Origin: Molanna angustata
Taxonomy: Eukaryota; Arthropoda; Insecta; Trichoptera; Molannidae
DNA: 64,000 nucleotides
Assembly: GCA_963576475.1 (NCBI GenBank)
Contig: OY754977.1
Coordinates: 14,753,443-14,817,442 of the forward strand
Direction: 5' to 3'
Each line of letters begins with the position of its first letter. The first letter of the stretch is position 1. This document shows, piece after piece, positions 54,993 to 64,000 of this stretch. Made by a program: the position numbers and the translations under genes. The notes beneath the pieces were generated by a model that was given only the letters and a program-made list of their open reading frames with translations, did not search any database and was not told the DNA's origin.

Positions 54993-55789
54993 TGGATTTC
55001 CACTCTGTAAACACAAAAACTCTAGAATCATACATATATATTTATTTATTTGATACTCACTAACTTTTAAACCAAAAAACGATTACCAAAAAAAATCCAT
55101 ATTGTATATTTACTGTTTTTGGTGGCTCTGATATAGTGTTTTCAATCAGAATTTTAATAATAACAATGTTAACATTATATTATGGAAGTATAATTAAATT
55201 CGATATTTTATATAAAGTTGAACATTTTATTTTATTTCAATTATATTTTATTTAGGGACACGTACAGAGAATTAACAATACATAATATATGCAATATACA
55301 TTAAAAAAATCTCACTAACCCTCTAATTAAGCACGCCCATAGCTTGCTTCATATTAACTTGTAAAAAACGTCACTATACATACCTACTCATAAAATTAAG
55401 AATATTGAAACAATTAGTAGGTAGGTATAATAAAAAACAATTAGTAGGTAGGTTTAATAAATTATTATTGTTGTAACGGTTTAAATATCACAGAATATTA
55501 TGGTGTTACAGTTTTTATCATGAAAAGTTGATATGGTAAGAAAGGCTTATCTTTAAATATTACTATGTTTGATGTTATATTTTGTTTGAAGGATTTTAAT
55601 GACCTATTGAAAATATCTACACCAACCACGTATTGTGAACATAGTGAATTATGTGAACGTGTGTTTGTATGTGAATAATATGCATATTAAAAGGCTGTTT
55701 GTGCGTGGGTGACATCTGTGCGAGAACACTCTCCCTTCATGTATAAGGACTGTTGCCTTCATTGTTTACAAAAAATCATTTTTATAATA
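54993..55789. other. No gene; short direct repeat
   Basis: AT-rich. AACAATTAGTAGGTAGGT occurs twice within 30 bp at 55409 and 55437. Confidence 0.45.
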
Positions 55790-56062
55790 TATGGCGTTAC
55801 AAAAAAGGCTTCTTCATTACTTCATAGATTGGTATGATAAAAACAGCTTATTTTCAAACGATCAGTTTCTCATTATTAAAATATATAGAACTTTCATAGT
55901 TGCATTGATACGGGAACTCAATAAGAAGGCATAGTTCGTGAACGATGCGCGAGCTCATAAAGTGATCACGTAAACCAGCCGATGAGAAGTCGTTAGTCCT
56001 GTAGGTGCCTCGAGTTTCTGGTTCTCCTATAATATTACAACTTCGTCTCCATTGAATTGATC
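55790..56062 (+). mobile_element. Foldback family B, longer variant, copy 2
   Basis: Collinear with 27003-27260 (GCGTTACAAAAAAGGCTTCT, TCAGTTTCTCATTATTAAAA, GAACTCAATAAGAAGGCATA, AAAGTGATCACGTAAACCAG), and here it retains the outer arm GTAGGTGCCTCGAGTTTCTG, 'ctcctataatattacaactt' and CGTCTCCATTGAATTGA. The two long variants differ by indels and substitutions. Confidence 0.7.
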
Positions 56063-56574
56063 AAAAATTGCCAAACTCGTAATGATTGAGTGTGTGTTTT
56101 AGAACAAACCAAAGCCCTTGTAAGTAATTATTATGAAAAGTATTCAATACGATAATATGTCCGTCAATTTTCTAATTGCGTACTGGAATCATAGAAAAGC
56201 TTATACCAAGGTTACAGAATTATTACAATTAAAGATCCACATTAAGAAATCCAAGATATTTCTTAAGTCTCGATAATTTGTCTCAGTGAGTTATTCACGC
56301 CCGAACGGTGGTCGGTTTAACACAACGGTCATGCTGCAAACGGACAAATTAGGGCCAATGTCGCAGACGAAAAGATATTACAAATGTATTTTTTTTTGCA
56401 ATATTTATGGCGAGTTAGTTTTGAAAAAATAATTTGAATAGTTCACTCTTTTGTTCCAGCTTTTTCCACATAATTATCTCCCTTTGGCAACTTAAGTGCA
56501 GTGTCTGTAAGGTTTTAGAGTTCTCCGAACTCTTCTTATGTTATGAAAAGAATCGGCGGATGTTTTGTGGTAAT
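56063..56574. other. No gene seen
   Basis: AT-rich; 56290-56380 slightly GC-richer, unrecognised. Confidence 0.4.
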
Positions 56575-56725
56575 TGATGACCAGTAATGGCCACTTTTTT
56601 TATGAGTCACTACTCGACATGCTTCGGATGAGCTGTCCTTCCATCGACCGGCGTGTCGAGTTTTCCAAGGGGCCGTTATTAGTCCCCATAAGCAGAACGG
56701 GTGGATGAAGGAAAAACAACTGGTA
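56575..56725 (+). mobile_element. 3' UTR of R1-like LINE, copy 3
   Basis: 'gagttttccaaggggccgtt', ATTAGTCCCCATAAGCAGAA and CGGGTGGATGAAGG match the 12426 and 28108 copies (GGGGCCGTT...AGTCCC..AT..GCAGA). The upstream part (56600-56650) is more diverged. Confidence 0.6.
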
Positions 56726-56754
56726 ACATATGATAAAAGAAACTAGAATCATCA

Positions 56755-57112
56755 CAGGAAAAAAGTGCTGATACCAAGAATCGAAACAAATTATGGACAT
56801 TATACTTTCCTGGTACCTACCTTAAAATATTATAACATTGAGGAAAAACAAAATTCAGAAAAAAAACTAAAGCAACAATACTATAAACAATGGAAAGGGA
56901 AGATAAGAAAAGAATGCGAAAACAATAATATATTCTTCGTATTGCAGTGACAAATATTTAATAATTCTTTAAATAAATTATATTAAAAACCAGTGGAAAG
57001 ATAAGTGGATGTCTGTAAGTCCCTCAAAAGATAGAATGACATCACAAGAGGCAGCAAAATCCTAGTGGCCTTCAACCAGTATAAGAAAGAAGAAAATAAA
57101 TAAAATAATTAT
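56755..57112 (+). pseudogene. LINE ORF2 C-terminal tail
   Basis: A 61-codon frame includes 'ETNYGHYTFLVPTLKYYNIE' and KKLKQQYYKQWKGK. 'NYG..TF..P.LKYYN.(L/I)P......F...(L/Y)K..' is the end of CR1/Kiri-like ORF2. Followed by a 3' region with 'aaaataaataaaataattat' at 57091. Confidence 0.55.
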
Positions 57113-57358
57113 TGGTCATAGAATTATAAGGTACAGAAGCCGCGTGTAGTACAAATTTCGAATTCAAATGTGAGGCAATTTTTTTTTACATGTGTGTGTG
57201 AGGCGGTAGATCGGTTGGTCTCCGTATTATGTAGGTGTGCGTATCGGTAGGTGTACGTATACGGCCAGGCGAGTGAAACTCCAGTTTTTACCTGAGTTTT
57301 TGTGGTCATACTTTCAGTGCGCTGACTATGTATCTGTAACATATATAATCTAAGTTAT
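57113..57358 (+). repeat. Dispersed repeat J, copy 2
   Basis: See 47135-47368. Shares AGAAGCCGCGTGTAGTACAA, GGCGGTAGATCGGTTGGTCT, TATGTAGGTGTGCGTATCGG and TATAATCTAAGT; the middle (57262-57320) differs from copy 1. Confidence 0.75.
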
Positions 57359-58118
57359 TGGTACTAGTAAAAATGAACAACGATGCTAAAAAAACATTAA
57401 ATAAAGAATATGAAAATTTGAAGATCAATGTGTGTAGTAGGTATGTATGTTTCAGCAGAGCTATGGTATACCTAGCTCAATTACACCTAAACTCGTTACA
57501 TACTTTAGATGACTTATGATCTGAATAAAAGTATTGCGTGGGTTACATCTTAACACCCTTGTTGGTAGAATTGTAAAATGGAAAAGGATAAAAAAATCGA
57601 AAACGTTTCATATTATGTACCTATTATAAATTTTATAGTTTTTGAAGTCGTTAAAATAAAAGTCACACTGACATTTAATACTGGTAAAGTATTTGAATAT
57701 TTATGTAAAAATAAATCCACAAAATTTAATAAAATCAAGGCAACGTCAAGTTATCAATTAGTAACAAAATAAAACATTATTTAAACGACGATTTGGTAAA
57801 GTCATCACAGATTTAATAAAAATCTTTTGCACTTTCAAATTCGACGGAAAATATTTTTACACAGAATCTAGAAGTTTCTTTAGAGCCTTGGAAACTCAAA
57901 ATAAGGGAAAATTGTGTTTTTCGTTTCTTCTCTTTGATATTTATATATTTTTTTAAGAGGGGATTCAAAACTTCATAATTTTCTCTGAGATGTTTGAACA
58001 TATGTAAATTACAATTAACAGTTTCAATTACATATAACAATCGAATCATTCGTTTTATATGCGTTTAAGAACAAACAAACATTTTTGATTTCAAGTAAAT
58101 TTAATACCACAGTAAGAT
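57359..58118. other. No gene seen
   Basis: AT-rich. A 64-codon plus frame (57578-57772) and a 78-codon minus frame (57813-58049) are lysine-rich and motif-free; AT-rich DNA yields such frames. Confidence 0.4.
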
Positions 58119-58262
58119 CAGGGGGGCAAGTCTGGTCAACCGTCGAAATCAAAACCCTCATGGATTACCCATATCATGGATATATTTATCATATGGACAT
58201 ATGATAATTATATCCATGATATGGGTAAACATGGATGGATTTGATTTAGACGGTTGACTTAA
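58119..58262. mobile_element. Foldback family A, copy A6, short centre
   Basis: CAGGGGGGCAAGTCTGGTC, 'gattacccatatcatggata' and ATCATATGG face CATATGATAATTATATCCAT and GATATGGGTAAAC. The 'gagttctat' centre is lost and the right terminus ends at GACGGTTGACTTAA without its C-run. Confidence 0.8.
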
Positions 58263-59220
58263 ACTTTACTTTAAACTGTAGTATTTAATTGTGAATGTTC
58301 TTTGCTATAATATGCCAAACCATATGACTTTGAGTTGTTATCGAAATCTGTTTCATAAATATCGATTGGGTAACCCAATTAAAGCATTTTTATACTATCA
58401 AAGCCTTCTGTTTCGTGAAAATACTCATTTGTCAAAAGACAAAATTCCATTATCGAATTGATTCCAAATAAAATATTCATCGGTCAAACGATAATTATTT
58501 CAGATGCTCAACTGGAGACTTTCACATTTTTCAATATAATATAGTTTATTTTCACATGGTTAATTTTATTCCCTCTAATAAATCTCTTCGGTACCAATGT
58601 CTCTCTTGTCCGAAAGAAAAAAGGAGAAAATGGCAATGTAGTGCTTTTCCGTAACATCGAATACCTTTTTTTATTATTCTACATGCTCGTATATTCTATA
58701 GAAAAACATTCTTATTCTGCAAACTTTTCTTTACGTCAACATTTACATTTTTAATAAGGGATTAGGTACATTGGGTAGATAGGTACTATTTTTAACAAGC
58801 AACTTGTTTGACATTTTTCTCGACATTCTTTGAAAATAATCCCCTTTTCCTATTAAATAAAAATGGAAGTCTGTTTTTCTTTTCTATTGCACAAGAGTAG
58901 GATTTGAATTTTCTTGAAAGTATTGAAATTATTTACTCTTTTAAGATGCTTGTGTGATTAAATTATTCAGGTATAAAAAACATCTCAAAGATACATATCC
59001 ACTTCAAGTTGACGTCGATTATTTTTTTACAATTTTATTTTCTTTGTTCATTTATTCATCACAAATGAGTGTAACGTATGTTATATCAAAAACAATGAAA
59101 TTGAATGTTTTCTAAATCAATATTTTTTACTCTGGTAAGATTTGAAAATAAAGTACATTATATATACGTATGGAGTTTTTTGTGAAAGAAGTTATAAATA
59201 ATAATAACAAATTTACTCTG
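58263..59220. other. No gene seen
   Basis: AT-rich; nothing recognised. Confidence 0.4.
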
Positions 59221-59348
59221 TATAATCCACTTTATTGAATAATGTCTACACGTTTCAAAAACCATGTTCTCTTCTTCAGGACAATAAGTGTCCTGAAGTG
59301 CTGAAGTGAATTTGTTGTTGTTATTATTATTTGTTGTTGGTGGAACAA
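59221..59348 (-). ncRNA. Hammerhead-ribozyme-like motif (Penelope-type)
   Basis: Minus strand of 59255-59285: GTCCTGAAGAAGAGAACATG then GTTTTTGAAACGTGTAGAC. CTGAAGA satisfies the CUGANGA core and GAAAC the second core box; the intervening GAGAAC/GTTTTT can pair with wobble as stem II. Upstream CACTTCAGGACACTTATTGTCCTGAAG shows an inverted GTCCTGAAG/CTTCAGGAC, written as two overlapping words: CTTCAGGAC and GTCCTGAAG. A GUH cleavage site with a short stem III was not established. Known family: hammerheads in Penelope-like element termini. Confidence 0.4.
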
Positions 59349-59628
59349 CAAAGTTCAAAATTCGCACTAAATAACTTGAAAGAAGTTAAATTTTCTGTAT
59401 AACTAAGGGTTTGTGATAGGATAACTCGAGTGGGTATCGGTAATTCATAGAATAGAGAGTTTGTGAGCTTAATCTACCGACGTAAAGTAGATTTGTTTAA
59501 ATTTCAAGTAATTAGCTGATCATATGATACACAATGAAGTTTTAATTGTGAGCTGTTTATTTATATTGATCGTGAAGCTCGAATAGGTATCAAAATTATG
59601 TCCAATCCTTTGTGAGATATTATTAAGA
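59349..59628. other. No gene seen
   Basis: AT-rich spacer. Confidence 0.3.
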
Positions 59629-59629
59629 C

Positions 59630-60420
59630 TTTGAATAAATATTTATTTATTTTTATTTATTTATTTTTTATTTGTTTGGAAACTTAACAGCTATACATTT
59701 ATAATACTTAATTTCAAATGAGAATACAAAATAAATAGCCAATTATAAAGATTCACATATTTAAATTATTATACATTATTAATGTTGGGTAGTCATTGTA
59801 AGATGGTGAGTGTATGTGGGGGAAAGGGAAGGATAATGGATATAGGAAAGCGTTGATAAGGAAGGGATGAATGTTTAAGGAAAGTAGGTTTGATTTTTAA
59901 CCAGTAATATTACCAATAACTGCGCGTAATTGGCGTTTCATCGATGTCTGTGTGGAGTTAAATATATCAGGTTGGGGGTCAAGACTATTGTAATAATTTA
60001 AGCATCTGTTGACATAATTATTCTGTGCGTAATTTGTTCTGCAGTATGGTGTATAGAAAAGGTGATTTTGGCGTGTTGTTTTCATGGGGCAGTTGAAAGA
60101 AATTTTTTGGAGTAGGTAAGAGCTGTCTACAAGGTTATTAAGTATTTTATAAAGCAGATAGACATCGGATATCTTTCTTCTTTTTTCAAGTGATATAAAC
60201 CCATGTAATTTTAAAGATTGGTCATAATCATGGCGGTAAATTTTTTTTCTAAAATTAAGCGTTTTAACAAACCTTCTCTGAATCCTCTCAATTCTGTCGA
60301 TGTGAATATTGTAACTAGGGCTCCATACGGTTGATGCAAACTCCAAATGACTTCTAACGAAGGCAAATTAAATATCATCTGGGATAATTGCATTTCATAT
60401 TTCCATTTTTTTTTAAATAT
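59630..60420 (-). pseudogene. LINE RT 3' part, 3' UTR and tail
   Basis: A 149-codon minus frame (60346-59897): 'EFASTVWSPSYNIHIDRIER', IQRRFVKTLNFRKK, 'LKLHGFISLEKRRKISDVYL', LYKILNNLVDSS, and CRTNYAQNNYVNRCLNYYN near the end. 'LE(Y/F)AS.VW.P......I..IE..Q..F.K.........Y......(L).....L..RR...D......(I/L)N...D' is the standard thumb-to-C-terminus of Jockey/CR1-type RT. The catalytic domain is upstream of the truncation (about 60410). 3' UTR contains a G/A-rich segment and ends in AAATAAATAAAAATAAAT-like tail at 59635-59670. The frame is long and intact, so the copy is fairly young. Confidence 0.85.
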
Positions 60421-60424
60421 TTTC

Positions 60425-60545
60425 ATAGAATTAATAAATTTTTTTTTATTTTTTTTTATTGCTTCTAATTTAACAAACATGTCAAATATGAATTCAACAC
60501 GCACCCAATAACAAGTTGCCACATTCTAGAGTCACGATATTTAAT
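60425..60545 (-). mobile_element. SINE family 1, 3' fragment
   Basis: Minus strand 'gtgactctagaatgtggcaa', CTTGTTATTGGGTGCGTGTT, then AGAAGCAAT and an A-rich end (A9/A8 runs at 60438-60460). Abuts the LINE truncation point. Confidence 0.7.
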
Positions 60546-60594
60546 ATTTTATTATGAAAATTAACGAACACGGGTCGTTTTTCCAACTAGATAC

Positions 60595-61330
60595 AATGAA
60601 TATTCCAACTGTAGATTTGTTCAAGTGAATTTATTCTCTTCACATATCGACAAAGTATTAAGCCAAGACCCGACTATAAGGAAGACTAGGAATATTTTTA
60701 ATAGCGTAGTGGACTTTTTACATGCTAAAAACACCAACTTAGAGGCTTCGCAGCATATATGTTCCCATACATGAATTTACTCAGAATTCAGAGTGGAACA
60801 TTTTATGTGAGTTTTGTGTGTCTGTGTGTGTGTCTGTCCCCCCCCCTTATAACTTTTGATCCGCTGGATTCACAAAACCTAAAATTTTAGAATATAAAGG
60901 CAATTTAAGGTACACAAAACTTTTATACTCAGTATTTAGAATTTTTGTTCCAGTCAGGGGTTATCAACATTTTAATTTTTTAAAGCATTTGTCCACATAT
61001 CTTAAAAACTATAAAAGCCAGAACGCTGAAATTGTGTACAAATATAGTTAAATATAATATCTCGAAATGGATTTTGATTTCTCAAACTGTTTTTATTAAG
61101 AAGCAAAAAATTGGTATGACAAATTTTTGTCTTTAACTGCCTTTATTTCCATTTATTTTAAAAATATCGAAAAATGCCGAAACATGTGAACTTTTTTAAC
61201 AAAGTTTGTACAAATAAATATTAGTGACGACATCGCTTCATACAATTTGTATGGAATACACAATATCCAAGTTCAACTATACATACTATCGCTATCGAGT
61301 TGTATCTCATGTGTTATATGCAACTAGTAT
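60595..61330 (+). mobile_element. Family G dispersed repeat, copy 3
   Basis: Left end TTCCAACTGTAGATTTGTTC at 60603; right end ATCGCTATCGAGTTGTATCT at about 61288, both with changes in the TIR. The interior is collinear with copy 2 (GAGGCTTCGCAGCATATATG, TG run with C9, TTATAACTTTTGATCCGCTG, GACGACATCGCTTCATACAA). The second (TG)n module of copy 2 is absent. Confidence 0.7.
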
Positions 61331-62164
61331 AATATAATAGAAGTATATGTAAATATGAATTATCAATCTTTTTTTTGTATATAACTCTCAGGTTTTTAAC
61401 TGAAAACCTTTTATTAATATTGTTAATGTTTATTGTTTGCACATAATATTTATAATACTTTATTTAATAATAATTCATAAATTGAAGAGAACAGACACTC
61501 ATTTTGAAAATAAATTCAAGTGTCTTCTTTGTATACAGTAAATTATTCACTACGGTCCGGATGATATTTTGTTCAATCAACAATGTGTCTTTGGAATATT
61601 AATTATTTTGCACCACGTCCTGACTTCGTATAACATCACAGGACATGTTTATTCCCTCATTATGGCGCCCTCAACAGCACAACAAGAAGTGTGCCAAACA
61701 CCGGTAGGTACCTTACTAGCTTATCACGGTGGGCGCTCGCTTACCTCAAATTACCTTTCTAATGGCTCCTGTACATTCTCAATATTAATTTTACAGCACT
61801 CCCACACCGTACGGGACCATTACAGCTGATATGTAGGCCCGATGCGTGACTGCAAGGAATATGGCACAGACGCCCGATGGTAATTAGCGAAGTTTCGAAC
61901 CTTTAGAAAAATACTACCCTGTGAATTTATGTTCAAAACATCCAACTACTTAGCACAAATTTATCGGAAAACCATTATTTTAACAAACCATATTTTTGCG
62001 GGACGTTTATGCAACAATTATAAAAAAGTTTTCAGGAAAATTCGCGGGAAAATATAATGTAACAAGACATTGAAAAATAAATGAGAATGTATGAAAAGAA
62101 TGTAGCTGCGCGCCTCAATAACTGCAATTAGTATATCCTCAACAGTTCTCGAAGATTGACGAAC
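61331..62164. other. No gene; GC-richer stretch
   Basis: AT-rich except 61610-61880, which is GC-richer and single-copy-looking. ATGGCGCCCTCAACAGCACA starts at 61662 and reaches CACCG|GTAGGT at about 61704, a possible but weak exon and donor. Confidence 0.3.
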
Positions 62165-62690
62165 ATCAGATCATTGCCGTTCTTACAAACCAATCGAGTT
62201 TATTCATACGTGCGTTAACCGTCAAATTGAATACAGTGTCGTTTTAATCATAGTTTTATTTATTCCTACCCTTCACGTCATGAACAGTTGAATGTTTATC
62301 TTGTTATATTAATGTCAATTTAGAATAAACTAGATTTGATCATGTATGTAATCTTTTATTTGAAATATTTCATCACTGTGAATTGTATATCAAATAGTAA
62401 TATCTGACTTTTGCAATATCACATTTGGAAGTACATGTTTAAATAATAAATCTTTTGAACACGCACATATAATGCGTGATCACTTCTGAAGCACTCTCTT
62501 CCTATTAAAAAAGGAATATGTGGTAGAGAAGATGAAATTGAAGAGTTTGATGTTTTTCTCGTGTTTTCCATGATATCATCTTGACCAAATTGAAATTATA
62601 TCAAGCGGACTATTCCTTTTTCTATAATGAAAACATTATCATCGAAATTGGACAACGTCGTAAAAAGTTTTCGCTGAACGTACATAAAAA
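62165..62690 (-). repeat. Dispersed repeat, family D, copy 3 (longest)
   Basis: Reverse complement aligns with 31640-31890 (TTGTCCAATTTCGATGAT), then 32610-32695 (TTAATAGGAA..AGTGCTTC..AAGTGATCA), then 7640-7935 (GTTCAAAAGATTTAT, TTGCAAAAGTCAG, CGATTGGTTTGTA.GAACGGC). It thus joins the pieces seen separately and defines a family of at least ~520 bp. Class unknown. Confidence 0.65.
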
Positions 62691-63284
62691 AATTCACATA
62701 TAATTCATAACCTCCCCGCTTTTGGAAATATACTATTAAAAATATGCTTTTCGTTTATGAAATCATATATAATGCATCTTCACTATTGTATAGGAGTACG
62801 AGATGGAGAAGGTTTGAATTGAATCTGTGTAAAGTTAATGTGAATAATAAAATTGTCTCAGCGCTTCAGTGTGATGTTTTCCAGGTATACCACTTGCAGA
62901 ATATTCCATTTAGAACAATAGCCCATACAAGAAACCATAAATCTGAACTACACTTAAATCCACTTAAGGTGGGGTCTTAAATGTTTAAGTTTAACTGCAA
63001 ATAATACAATGCAGACTATGTACATAAGATGTATTATTATTATTATTTATCTTAAATGGAAACATTGTGCATTGCACTATGAACCTATCTTTTATTACAA
63101 TTAAACATACATTATAATTAAACAAAATCACAATATGACGAATGAAGCTTTTAAGGTCATGAATATTTTTTTCCTATTACCATATCCATATCTTATTTCC
63201 AAGGAATGTTTTATTAGCAGTTTTCAATCTGTTGATTGATACGGCTTCCATACTGTAGAATTTCATAATAATTATAAACACATA
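62691..63284 (+). other. No recognised gene; one open frame
   Basis: A 78-codon frame at 62744-62980 contains SALQCDVFQVYHLQNIPFRT and HTRNHKSELHL. 'HTR.HKS.L.L' has a LINE C-terminal flavour, but I cannot place it. The rest is AT-rich. Confidence 0.3.
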
Positions 63285-63365
63285 AATATTCCGCAACGAA
63301 TTTATTTGTCTTCCGACGACCGTTTCGGCTAACAAGGCCACGATTAACTGATTCGGCTTATAGAA
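63285..63365 (-). mobile_element. Penelope-like end, degenerate hammerhead motif
   Basis: Minus strand: GTGGCCTTGTTAGCCGAAAC then GGTCGTCGGAAGACAAATAA. GGC/GCC stem followed by GAAAC; the TGA box is missing. GTCGGAAGACAAAT is shared with 38570-38585, tying both to one element family. Confidence 0.5.
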
Positions 63366-63414
63366 TACAATATTAACTTATATGTATAAACCCAAAATTT
63401 AATAACAACAGTGT

Positions 63415-63735
63415 AGTAGGAACATCGGAAATGAAGGTTTTAAGAGCTATCACAGGGAAGACGCTTAGGGACAGAATTCGCAATGACGACATTAGGCGGA
63501 CCTGTGAGACCGAGGACATCATACGATGGAATAGAGCTAGAGATTCTGGAGGGACCATGTCATCAGAATGGACGCATTTTGAATCCCATCCATAGCGGCA
63601 AACGAAATCCCACGAGGGCATCGCCTCCCCGGAAGACCACCGAAGAGGTGGAGGGATAGCTGTACCTCAGCTTCACAGGAATAGCTTTCTCGAAGAAACA
63701 GATCTACGATCTAAAATAAGAAGAAGAAAGTTGTA
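63415..63735 (+). pseudogene. LINE RT C-terminal tail with (AAG)n end
   Basis: 'MKVLRAITGKTLRDRIRNDD', IRRTCETEDIIRWNRARD, then after a shift 'RMDAF.I' and ASPPRKTTEEVEG-region equivalents of GRPPKRWRDS, with the last read SCTSASQE in another frame. 'LR.I.G.TLRDR.RN.DIR..C...DI.RW.R.R...W..HV.RM' is a frequent ORF2 ending in insects. 3' end AAATAAGAAGAAGAAAG matches the 5855-6058 copy. Confidence 0.8.
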
Positions 63736-64000
63736 TAGAATTTACACCTGTAAAAATTCAAATAAATAACAACAGCAACCTCAAATAAAATCAAACCAAG
63801 AAAATGTACAAACAAGAGTGTTAATATCACCAATGGAGATATTAAAATACCTAAGATGTGTGTTCTAATTTTAGTAATTCATTCTGAATTTAAAGTTTTA
63901 CTTTCGCCTTCAAAAAGACTTGGTGAGTACTGTAAGTAGGTAGGATTATTTAAGATTTTGCAAAACATGAAGAATAATTAAACCATCCCCAATAGATCCA
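63736..64000. other. No gene seen
   Basis: AT-rich to the window edge. Confidence 0.3.

Noticed and set aside
61662..61704. Second candidate exon MAPSTAQQEVCQTP followed by GTAGGT
   Set aside because: Only 14 codons, no signal-peptide or domain features, donor of moderate quality; noted but not called.

Overview
This window is AT-rich, gene-poor and repeat-dense nuclear DNA of an animal, almost certainly an insect. I lean to Lepidoptera because several reverse-transcriptase (RT) 3' fragments have the C-terminal wording seen in moth and butterfly LINEs (RMSDDRLTKK, GRGRP-like and WRSVLSAYP motifs), and because words such as TAGGTACC recur; this is inference. I see no complete host gene, no operon-like organisation, no genuine tRNA or rRNA gene and no CRISPR array. 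The density of dead LINE tails, SINEs, foldback elements, microsatellites and one satellite array suggests heterochromatin, a sex-limited chromosome or a large intergenic or intronic tract.

Layout. 0-6 kb: a LINE tail, a long palindrome-ended dispersed repeat (family G), a tRNA-derived SINE, a GC-richer LTR-like or promoter-like block and three 19-bp palindromes. 6.1-7.0 kb: an 857-bp MULE-like non-autonomous transposon with ~170-bp terminal inverted repeats (TIRs) and a 9-bp target duplication. 7.6-16 kb: an old dispersed repeat (family D), a 4x77-bp tandem repeat, foldback element A, an R1-like LINE 3' end and a degenerate ~70-bp tandem repeat. 16-26 kb: several LINE 3' ends, one interrupted by a SINE with the reading frame resuming on the far side; a second family G copy; a long (TTTA)n tract; a GC-rich island at 23.6-24.06 kb. 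27-33 kb: more foldback elements, an RT pseudogene lodged in a family D copy, two SINEs. 32.9-36.5 kb: a satellite array of 313-bp units that appears to be a dimer of ~149/164-bp subunits, with diverged monomers at its left edge. 38.3-39.7 kb: two facing copies of one LINE 3' end, separated by two long (AT)n tracts and a Penelope-like end with a hammerhead-like motif. 40-64 kb: SINEs, LINE tails, two foldback elements split by later insertions, more Penelope-like ends, and one candidate signal-peptide exon with a canonical splice donor (53343-53406), the best hint of a host gene.

How the parts relate. Autonomous LINEs are present only as 3' fragments, as expected from 5' truncation. Three tRNA-headed SINE families probably relied on LINE machinery. 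Foldback and TIR elements (A, B, C, E, F, G, I, MULE-like) imply transposases encoded elsewhere. Nesting gives relative ages: a LINE and a SINE tail each split a family A foldback element, a SINE splits a LINE, and an RT pseudogene sits inside family D. Family letters are local to this report.
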